The notes beneath the pieces were generated by a model. It had not been told where the DNA came from, searched no databases, and saw only the letters and a list, made by a program, of their open reading frames with translations. Of a stretch of DNA of 5,440 nucleotides, positions 1 to 5,440 are shown one piece after another (positions within the stretch are counted from its first letter, which is position 1; each line of letters begins with the position of its first letter). The position numbers and the translations under genes were made by a program. Origin of the DNA: Bryobacterales bacterium (GTDB lineage Bacteria; Acidobacteriota; Terriglobia; Bryobacterales; Bryobacteraceae). The stretch spans positions 1-5,440 of the forward strand of contig JANXQZ010000476.1 of assembly GCA_025353235.1 (NCBI GenBank). Reading direction: 5' to 3'.

Positions 1-589
1 CCCGGCCCGTTTCGAGAAACTGCGCCCCAGGAACCTGATAGCGGTCGTCCAGATCGAAGATGGTATGGAAAATAGGGTCCTTGTTATCGATCTCCACTAC
101 GGGACGCTCTGGAAACACCCGTCCCATGCTGTGCATGAAAATGGCCCACTCGCGCGTGCCGTGAAAGTCGTCGCACATGAAAAAGCCTCCGCGCAGGAGA
201 TAGTCGCGCAGCTTCTTGCATTCGGCGTCCGTCAGATCCCAATAGCCCACCTCCACTCCGTAAAGCCAGGGCCAGTTGTATACATCGTCGCCATCGTCCA
301 AACTAATCGGCTGCTCCACTGACCGAGCGTGGACGCGAGTAAGTCGGCGAAGCGCGGCGGAAAAATGCCGATCCGAGCGCGGGTAATCCATTGTCCAGCG
401 CGCATAATCCACCGTCGCTGGATACATCAGACGCCCGAACACCCACTCGGTCTTCTCGCCTGAATCGGGAGGCAGCGGGAAGTTGTAATACTCCACGGCC
501 GGGTACTCTCGAAACGGTTTTTGCGCGTAGATCAGGCCAATAATGGAGAGTCCCGCCGCGATTAAGATGGGCCAATTGCGACGACGCAT
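1..589 (-). CDS. DUF4159 domain protein, exported or membrane-anchored (partial, C-terminus beyond left edge)
   Basis: Role unknown. The 196 visible codons begin with a basic N-terminus (MRRRNW) and a hydrophobic segment (residues 7-22) ending in IYAQ, which fits a signal peptide or single anchor, so the rest should lie outside the cytoplasm. The body (about residues 30-196) carries what I recognise as the DUF4159 pattern: VEYYNFPLPP near the start, a WPWLYGVEVGYW stretch (106-117), then GGFFMCDDFHGTREW (134-148), VFPERPVVEI (158-167) and DPIFHTIFDL (171-180). The ATG at 589 is the most upstream possible start, because an in-frame TGA lies 18 bases before it and no other start codon intervenes; no clear Shine-Dalgarno is present. 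It lies 75 bp downstream of hemH on the same strand and may be co-transcribed. The protein is cut by the window edge, so its full length and any further domains are unknown. Family assignment is from memory of the motif pattern; biochemical function is not inferred. Confidence 0.8.
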   Translation of the reverse strand, partial: MRRRNWPILIAAGLSIIGLIYAQKPFREYPAVEYYNFPLPPDSGEKTEWVFGRLMYPATVDYARWTMDYPRSDRHFSAALRRLTRVHARSVEQPISLDDGDDVYNWPWLYGVEVGYWDLTDAECKKLRDYLLRGGFFMCDDFHGTREWAIFMHSMGRVFPERPVVEIDNKDPIFHTIFDLDDRYQVPGAQFLETGR

Positions 590-615
590 GAGTATCGCTG
601 AAGGTCAGACGCTGG

Positions 616-635
616 CTGGAACGAGGTGGTTCCAG
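616..635. repeat. Short inverted repeat between hemH and the DUF4159 gene
   Basis: CTGGAAC and GTTCCAG form a perfect 7-bp inverted repeat around a 6-base loop. In the minus-strand transcript it would fold in the 75-bp gap after the hemH stop and about 27 bases before the DUF4159 start. No T-run follows on the minus strand, so it is not a standard intrinsic terminator. It could be an mRNA processing or stability hairpin, a protein-binding site, or chance. Confidence 0.35.
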
Positions 636-664
636 TGGCGGCTCCCGTTATGAATACCTCTCTC

Positions 665-1684
665 TCATGATAGCCGCCTGATCGGGGCTGGGCAGCAGTT
701 CGCCGGACACACATTGTGGTTCGGGCCGTACTGCCCGATTGCTCGGGGTTCGGCCAAGCCCATCCGCTCTGAGATCAACTCGCGAACCATTGCCACGAAG
801 CGTGGATGGGATCCCGGAGTTGCGGCGCGAACCATGGTCATGCCCAGTTCGCCGCACAGCGCGCGGCATTCGGTATCGAGATCGTATAGAACCTCCATGT
901 GGCAAGAGACGAACCCGATGGGAGAAAGTACCACGCCGCGTCCACCTTGCGCGTGCAACTCGCGGATTGCGGCATTCACATCCGGTTCGAGCCAGGGCTG
1001 CTGAGGCGGTCCGCTGCGGCTCTGATACACCAGACGCCAGTCCGTTTTGTTTAGGCGCTCGGCAACCAACCGGCAAGCCTCGAGGAGCTGGCGCGTGTAG
1101 TCGCTGGAATCGGCCATCGAGAGCGGGATGCTATGCGCCGTAAACAGCAACTGCGCGCCGGACCGGCCCTCGGCAGGAAGTTGGTCGAAGGCTGCTTGAA
1201 CGTTGTCGGCAACTGTCCCTATAAACTCGGGATGGTTGTAGAAGACTCGCAGCTTATCCACTTCAGGCGCTCCCGGACCGATCTCGGCCTGCGCTCGCGC
1301 AACGTCTTCCCGATACTGCCGACAGCCCGAATAAGAACTGAATGCCGACGTGACATAAGCCAGCGCTCGTTTGCGCCCATCGGCGCGCATCTGCTCGAGC
1401 GTTTGGGCCAGCATCGGATGCCAGTTCCGATTGCCCCAATACACCGGAAGCTTCGGTCCATGCTGCTCGAGTTCCCCTTGCAGGGCTGCAATCAGTTCGC
1501 GGTTCAAATCGTTTATCGGACTCTTCCCGCCAAACCGATAGTAGTGTTCCGCAACTTCCAGCATGCGCTCGCGCGGAACGTTCTTGCCGCGCAGCACGTT
1601 TTCGAGAAACGGAATCACGTCGTCATGCTTCTCCGGGCCTCCAAAAGAAAGCAGGAGCACTGAATCGTACGGTTGTTCACTCAT
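665..1684 (-). CDS. hemH: Ferrochelatase HemH
   Basis: Inserts Fe2+ into a porphyrin (protoporphyrin IX, or coproporphyrin III in coproporphyrin-dependent pathways), at or near the end of haem synthesis; cytoplasmic or membrane-peripheral. The 339 residues are a normal length. Family motifs appear in order: LLLSFGGPE (10-18), HYYRFGGKSPIN (47-58), LLFTAHSIPLS (179-189), YQSRSGPPQQPWLEPDV (220-236) and SPIGFVSCHMEVLYDLD (254-270). H184 and E264 match the catalytic His and Glu of the family. C121 together with C326, C330 and C331 at the C-terminus suggests a [2Fe-2S] cluster, as known in mycobacterial and some other ferrochelatases. C261 replaces an Asp usually found next to the H/E active-site pair. 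The QSRSGPP motif and SGCRQY context recall actinobacterial enzymes more than enterobacterial ones; the substrate porphyrin cannot be decided here. The start is supported by an AGGTGA ribosome site 9 bases upstream. Other haem genes are not in the window. Confidence 0.97.
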   Translation of the reverse strand: MSEQPYDSVLLLSFGGPEKHDDVIPFLENVLRGKNVPRERMLEVAEHYYRFGGKSPINDLNRELIAALQGELEQHGPKLPVYWGNRNWHPMLAQTLEQMRADGRKRALAYVTSAFSSYSGCRQYREDVARAQAEIGPGAPEVDKLRVFYNHPEFIGTVADNVQAAFDQLPAEGRSGAQLLFTAHSIPLSMADSSDYTRQLLEACRLVAERLNKTDWRLVYQSRSGPPQQPWLEPDVNAAIRELHAQGGRGVVLSPIGFVSCHMEVLYDLDTECRALCGELGMTMVRAATPGSHPRFVAMVRELISERMGLAEPRAIGQYGPNHNVCPANCCPAPIRRLS

Positions 1685-1693
1685 CCAGACTTT

Positions 1694-1699
1694 TCACCT
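1694..1699 (-). promoter_or_regulatory. Ribosome binding site of hemH
   Basis: On the minus strand the sequence reads AGGTGA, nine bases before the ATG at 1684-1682. It fixes the hemH start. It lies within a few bases of the earliest possible start (TTG 1702) of the divergent membrane-protein gene, showing how tightly the two genes abut. Confidence 0.7.
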
Positions 1700-1716
1700 A
1701 ATTGTCCTACGCGCAT

Positions 1717-3402
1717 ATGCCGATCAAGTTGATAATGGCGGTTCTGGAAACTTTGATGTTCCTCCTGGCCGGAGTGTGGCAAGGAATTCGACAGGACTTT
1801 AACCTTCTCGAGATTGCAGTTGTGGCCTTGCTCATTGGGGTGGGAGTTCCGGAGTTTACGATCTTCGGGAAAGTCGGCCGAGCTATCGTCGCGATCAGCC
1901 GTCGTCGAGTTAGGAGCTGCGTGCTGGCAGGCGCTCTGGCGATCCTTCTAAGGCTCGCGCTCCTCCCGCTGTTGCCCGAACCCATACCCGTGGTCAGCGA
2001 CGAGTTCAGCCATCTATTGCTGGCTGACACTCTGCTACAAGGACGCTTGGTAAATCCCACACACCCCTTCTGGCCGCACTTCGAGAGTCTGCATATTATT
2101 CAGCAGCCGCAGTATGTGTCGAACTATTTTCCGGGCCATGCGATAGTGCTGGCTCTGGCCATCTGGCTTGTCGGCGATCCCTGGTTCGGCATTCTCGCAC
2201 TGAGCGGAATTTTTTGCGGGACTCTGTGCTGGGCTCTGCAAGGATGGATGCCGACCCGCTGGGCGCTTCTCGGCGCATTGCTGGCGCTGCTGAGATTTTC
2301 AATTGGCAGTTACTGGATCAATGCGTTTCATGGCGGCTTCCTGCCCGCGATTGGAGGAGCCCTGGTGGTGGGTGCATTTGCGCGCTTGCGTGGCGGAAAA
2401 TCGCCGATCCGCAACGCAGCGATATTTTCCGCTGGACTGGCAATCCTGGCAGCCACCCGACCGATGGAAGGGCTCGCCTGCTCGCTTCCGTTTCTGCTGG
2501 CGCTTCCGTTCTGGCGGTGGCGAATCTTGATGCCATTAGCGGTGATCACGGGAACGGCTCTGGCTGCGCTGGGTTTCTACTGCTACCGCGTCACCGGCAC
2601 TCCCTTTTCCACTGCGTACAACGTCAGTCAGAAAACCTACGGTTGGCCAGTCTCCATCGCTTGGCTTGCGCCTCAGCCGGTCGCCAACCGTCACATAGAA
2701 CTAGACCGCTACTACCGCTACGAACTTGACGAGCATGCCAAAGTGGATTCCATCCCGCATTTCCTCAAGTTTCTGACCTTTCGCGTCCAGGAGTATTGGC
2801 GCTTTTATCTGGGACCCGCGCTCAGCGTGCCGCTGGCCATGCTCGCGTGGGTCTGGCGTAAACGACGCCTGCGCGTTGCATTTATCGCGCTCGGAACCAC
2901 ATTCGCAGCAGTGATGTTGGAAGGCGCTGCCTCGCCCCACTACTTGGCCCCTGCCACCGTCACCATCTGGCTGCTCCTGATGGAATGCTTCCGCCACCTC
3001 TGCGCCACCCATCCGGGTTTGGCACTGGCCCGCGCTCTGCCCTGCCTGCTCATCTTGGTGCTCGCGCTACGAATCGGCGCAGAGAATCTGCACCTACCCT
3101 ACACACAGGCGCTCAACTATCAAAGCTGGTGCTGCAAGCAGCCCGGAAACTACGACAAAATGCGGATCACGCAATACCTGGCAACCCAGCCCGGCCTCCA
3201 ACTCGCATTCGTTCGCGCCAAGACTGACGAGGCCAATCTCCTCCAGTGGATCTACAACGCGGCCGACATCGACAATGCCCGCATCGTGTGGGCCCGCGAT
3301 CTTGGACCACAGGCCAATCGCAAGCTATCGAATTATTTCCACGCCCGCCGAGTCTGGATGGTGAACCCTAACACCCGTCCCGCAGAGATAGGCAGCTACT
3401 GA
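1717..3402 (+). CDS. Polytopic membrane protein, probable GT-C type glycosyltransferase
   Basis: Probably transfers a sugar from a lipid carrier on the outer face of the inner membrane; donor and acceptor are unknown. Numbered from the TTG at 1702 (566 aa), hydrophobic segments lie near 35-56, 72-90, 146-172, 186-198, 213-228, 238-252, 258-271, 275-294, 368-385, 391-407, 415-430 and 441-458. The first large external loop begins with SDEFSHLLLADTLLQGRL (99-116), where D100/E101 sit as the acidic pair typical of PMT/ArnT-like GT-C enzymes; NYFPGHAIVLALAIWLVGDP (141-160) and HYLAPAT (413-419) are also reminiscent of them. A soluble tail of about 105 residues (460-566) follows the last membrane span. 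Start choice is uncertain: TTG 1702, ATG 1717, ATG 1735 and ATG 1756 are all in frame and none has a clear ribosome site; ATG 1717 is chosen as the longest ATG form. The gene diverges from hemH with almost no gap. An uncharacterised non-enzymatic membrane protein remains possible. Confidence 0.75.
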   Translation: MPIKLIMAVLETLMFLLAGVWQGIRQDFNLLEIAVVALLIGVGVPEFTIFGKVGRAIVAISRRRVRSCVLAGALAILLRLALLPLLPEPIPVVSDEFSHLLLADTLLQGRLVNPTHPFWPHFESLHIIQQPQYVSNYFPGHAIVLALAIWLVGDPWFGILALSGIFCGTLCWALQGWMPTRWALLGALLALLRFSIGSYWINAFHGGFLPAIGGALVVGAFARLRGGKSPIRNAAIFSAGLAILAATRPMEGLACSLPFLLALPFWRWRILMPLAVITGTALAALGFYCYRVTGTPFSTAYNVSQKTYGWPVSIAWLAPQPVANRHIELDRYYRYELDEHAKVDSIPHFLKFLTFRVQEYWRFYLGPALSVPLAMLAWVWRKRRLRVAFIALGTTFAAVMLEGAASPHYLAPATVTIWLLLMECFRHLCATHPGLALARALPCLLILVLALRIGAENLHLPYTQALNYQSWCCKQPGNYDKMRITQYLATQPGLQLAFVRAKTDEANLLQWIYNAADIDNARIVWARDLGPQANRKLSNYFHARRVWMVNPNTRPAEIGSY

Positions 3403-3437
3403 GGGCCTGGCACGAAGTAGGGATTGGCAGCGGGCGG

Positions 3438-3443
3438 TACAAT
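3438..3443 (+). promoter_or_regulatory. Possible -10 element upstream of the PIG-L gene
   Basis: TACAAT differs from the TATAAT consensus at one position and lies 44 bases before the ATG at 3488, inside the 85-bp gap after the membrane-protein gene. No good -35 hexamer is found at 16-18 bases; the only TTGGCA (3424-3429) is too close. It could be a weak or activator-dependent promoter, or chance, with the gene instead read through from upstream. Confidence 0.3.
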
Positions 3444-3459
3444 CGCTCATTGCAGTCTT

Positions 3460-3473
3460 TCCAGCCGGCTGGA
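3460..3473. promoter_or_regulatory. Perfect 14-bp palindrome in the PIG-L leader, possible operator
   Basis: TCCAGCCGGCTGGA is identical to its own reverse complement. It sits about 16 bases after the possible -10 and 14 bases before the ATG, so a dimeric regulator bound there could block transcription or translation initiation. With no loop it would make a poor RNA hairpin, and no T-run follows, so it is not a terminator for the upstream gene. It is GC-rich, which raises the odds of chance occurrence. Confidence 0.35.
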
Positions 3474-3487
3474 CTAAACAGGCTCCT

Positions 3488-5440
3488 ATGAACTTCAAGA
3501 CCTTGATCCTCCTCTCATTTGCGGCTTGCGCCTGCGCGCAGACCCCCTACGCCACGTCGCTCGAGCCCGCCTCCGTCGATCAGGAAATTACGGCGAATCG
3601 AGGATCGGCGGCTTTGTGGCAGAGTCTCAAGAAGCTTCACACGCGCGCCAGTTTAATCATGATCACCGCGCATCCTGACGACGAGGATGGCGGAATGCTT
3701 GCGTATGAAAGCCGCGGGCGCGGCACTCGCGTGGCGCTGCTCACCCTCAATCGAGGCGAAGGCGGCGCGAACGTGATGTCCCCCGACTACTTCGATGCTC
3801 TTGGACTCGTGAGAACCATGGAACTCCTCTCTGCCGGACGTTATTACGGCGTGGACCAGTATTGGACCCGCGTGATCGATTACGGTTTTTCCAAGACGAA
3901 GGCCGAGTCGATAGGAAAATGGACGCAGGACCGGGTGCTGTATGACGTTGTGCGGGTGGTTCGCACCGTGCGCCCGCTCGTGATTACTTCGGTGTTCGTC
4001 GGCGGACCGAGCGACGGACATGGCAACCATCAGACGGCTGGCGCGATGGCGCAGGAAGTCTTCAAAGCGGCGGGCGACCCCAATGTGTTTCCAGATCAGA
4101 TCCAAGCCGGCCTCAAACCCTGGACACCGCTGAAGGATTATGCGCGCACTCCTTTCGCACGGGCCGGCACGGCTCTTTCCACAAACCTGGAGGTGCCCGA
4201 GGGAACCTACGATCCAGTGCTCGGCATGTCTTACGTTCAGATCTCGCGAGAGGGGCTGGGGTTTCAAAAGTCGCAAAACGGGGGGGCCAACATTCCGAAG
4301 GCTGGGCAAGTAATGAGCGCCTATCATCGCTTCGGTTCGAACGTTCAAGCCGTTGAGAAAGAGGAAACGTTCTTTGACGGGATTGACGTGTCGCTAGCCG
4401 GAATCGCAACGCTTGCTAAATCGGGCGACACCGGCTTTCTCAAAGAAGGCCTGCGCGGGATCAACGCCGCTGTGGAACAGGCTGTGGCGATGTTTTCCGC
4501 TCCTAAACCGGAGCTTGTAGCGTCGGCTCTAGCGACAGGTCTGAAGCAAACAATCGCGCTGTTGGAGCAAGTGGAGAAGAGCGCGTTTTCCGCCGAGGAG
4601 AAATACAACATCCGCCACGAGCTTGAGATCAAGCGAGTGCAGTTCAACAACGCGCTGACGGAGGCGCTCGGACTTTCGTTGACCGCGACGGTCGCGCCCG
4701 CCACGGAACCGAACCCTCGCATGGCGATGTTCTTCGGAGACCCGGAAACATTCCGCGTGGCCATTCCCGGACAGAGTTTCGGGGTCAAGGTTCACGTGGT
4801 GAATCAAAGCGCCGCAGCCGTTACCCTGGTTCGCACCAGCGTCGAATCGTACCAGCAGAAACAACCGTGGTCCGTTAGCCCGGCGACCTCCAGCCAAGCT
4901 GCCGCGATCGCCAACGCGAAACCAATGGAATCGCGCTTCACCGTGAATGTTCCAGACAACGCCACCTTCACGCGTCCGTATTTCAATCGTCCGGATATCG
5001 AGCAATCCTACTACAGCCTTGGTGATGAGCGCTTCCTAAATCGGCCCTTGGCACCTTACCCGCTGGCTGCCTGGGCAGATTTCGAGTACGAGGGCGCGCC
5101 GATTCGCGTCGGGCAATACGTAATGTCGGTGAAGCGCGTCACTGGCGAGGGCACGGTATTCGAGCCACTCGTGACCGCACCCGCGATTGGCGTGGCTATC
5201 TCTCCGCGAGCTGGAGTGGTCCCGCTGAATGAGAAGTCCTTCCCAGTGACGGCAGTGGTTCACAGCAACGTCAAAGGCCCGGCGAAAGGAAGCGTGCGCC
5301 TTCAACTTCCGGCAGGTTGGAGCTCGAAGCCCGCATCATCCCCGTTCGCAACCTCCGATGACGGCCAGGATCAGTCTGTGACATTTCAGGTTACGCCAGC
5401 GAATCTGGCCGAGAAGCCTTATCGGATCACTGCGGTATCG
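3488..5440 (+). CDS. Secreted PIG-L family deacetylase, multidomain (partial, C-terminus beyond right edge)
   Basis: Zinc-dependent hydrolase of the PIG-L/LmbE family, which typically removes acetyl groups from N-acetylglucosamine-type sugars; the substrate here is unknown. All 651 visible codons are open. Residues 1-17 form a signal peptide: MNFK, a hydrophobic core, then ACA before Q18. Cleavage after A17 is likely, though FAAC at 11-14 leaves a lipoprotein possible. The catalytic domain (about 52-200) has AHPDDE at 61-66 and GHGNH at 177-181. By comparison with MshB, H62, D65 and H181 are the zinc ligands, D64 the base and H178 the second active-site His, so all are intact. Residues 315-400 look helical and charged. 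Residues 415-651 are rich in beta-type sequence (GQSFGVKVHVVNQSAA near 428, then PLNEKSFPVTAVVHSN near 579), resembling NEW3/CARDB-like modules. The start is the first residue of the signal peptide; the ribosome site is weak (AGG at 3480-3482). The missing C-terminus could hold more modules. Confidence 0.9.
   Translation, partial: MNFKTLILLSFAACACAQTPYATSLEPASVDQEITANRGSAALWQSLKKLHTRASLIMITAHPDDEDGGMLAYESRGRGTRVALLTLNRGEGGANVMSPDYFDALGLVRTMELLSAGRYYGVDQYWTRVIDYGFSKTKAESIGKWTQDRVLYDVVRVVRTVRPLVITSVFVGGPSDGHGNHQTAGAMAQEVFKAAGDPNVFPDQIQAGLKPWTPLKDYARTPFARAGTALSTNLEVPEGTYDPVLGMSYVQISREGLGFQKSQNGGANIPKAGQVMSAYHRFGSNVQAVEKEETFFDGIDVSLAGIATLAKSGDTGFLKEGLRGINAAVEQAVAMFSAPKPELVASALATGLKQTIALLEQVEKSAFSAEEKYNIRHELEIKRVQFNNALTEALGLSLTATVAPATEPNPRMAMFFGDPETFRVAIPGQSFGVKVHVVNQSAAAVTLVRTSVESYQQKQPWSVSPATSSQAAAIANAKPMESRFTVNVPDNATFTRPYFNRPDIEQSYYSLGDERFLNRPLAPYPLAAWADFEYEGAPIRVGQYVMSVKRVTGEGTVFEPLVTAPAIGVAISPRAGVVPLNEKSFPVTAVVHSNVKGPAKGSVRLQLPAGWSSKPASSPFATSDDGQDQSVTFQVTPANLAEKPYRITAVS

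Noticed and set aside
65..322. Plus-strand open frame of 85 codons at the left edge
   Set aside because: It is antisense to the DUF4159 domain, whose conserved motifs occupy the same bases.
616..635. Inverted repeat read as a Rho-independent terminator for hemH
   Set aside because: The stem is only 7 bp and no T-run follows it on the minus strand.
648..1076. Minus-strand open frame of 142 codons overlapping the end of hemH in another frame
   Set aside because: It is out of frame with hemH over the motif-rich C-terminal half and its translation is low-complexity and Arg-rich.
1133..1663. Plus-strand open frame of 176 codons opposite hemH
   Set aside because: hemH on the other strand has every family motif across the same bases; the plus-strand translation shows no domain.
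3424..3443. TTGGCA and TACAAT read as a complete -35/-10 promoter
   Set aside because: The spacer is only 8 bases, far below the usual 16-18, so only the -10-like hexamer is kept, at low confidence.
4280..4286. Run of seven G residues in the PIG-L gene as a possible frameshift or phase-variable tract
   Set aside because: The reading frame is continuous and plausible on both sides (QNGGANIP), and seven bases is short for a phase-variable tract, so there is no evidence of a frameshift.
3653..4348. Long minus-strand open frame of 231 codons opposite the PIG-L gene
   Set aside because: It lies entirely antisense to the catalytic domain of a well-supported gene with intact motifs; its translation is rich in Arg/His/Ala with no recognisable motif, as expected of a GC-rich antisense shadow.

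Overview
The window looks like chromosomal DNA of a moderately GC-rich soil-type bacterium, most likely an Acidobacteriota member of the Koribacter/Terriglobia kind. This is an inference from the gene types: a DUF4159 protein, a large secreted PIG-L deacetylase and a GT-C-like membrane protein with a distinctive C-terminal tail. There is no rRNA or other taxonomic marker to prove it.

Layout: four protein-coding genes fill almost all of the window. On the minus strand, hemH (ferrochelatase, complete, 665-1684) is followed 75 bp downstream by a DUF4159 protein (starts at 589, runs off the left edge). On the plus strand, a polytopic membrane protein resembling GT-C glycosyltransferases (about 1717-3402) is followed after an 85-bp gap by a secreted PIG-L family deacetylase (3488 to beyond the right edge; its 651 visible codons are all open). 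The two pairs diverge from a very short gap around 1685-1716, so each pair's promoter must overlap the other's 5' coding region. No stretch over 300 bases lacks a gene. I see no tRNA, rRNA, CRISPR array, insertion sequence or attachment site.

How the genes may work together: hemH performs iron insertion in haem synthesis, and nothing visible links it functionally to the DUF4159 protein beyond shared orientation. The membrane glycosyltransferase-like protein and the exported deacetylase could both act on glycans at or outside the inner membrane, but this rests only on adjacency and family knowledge. The most notable points are a ferrochelatase with a four-cysteine pattern suggesting a [2Fe-2S] cluster and an unusual Cys beside the active-site His/Glu, the conserved-looking C-terminal tail of the membrane protein, and a 14-bp perfect palindrome in the leader of the deacetylase gene. 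I found no convincing undescribed defence or mobile system.
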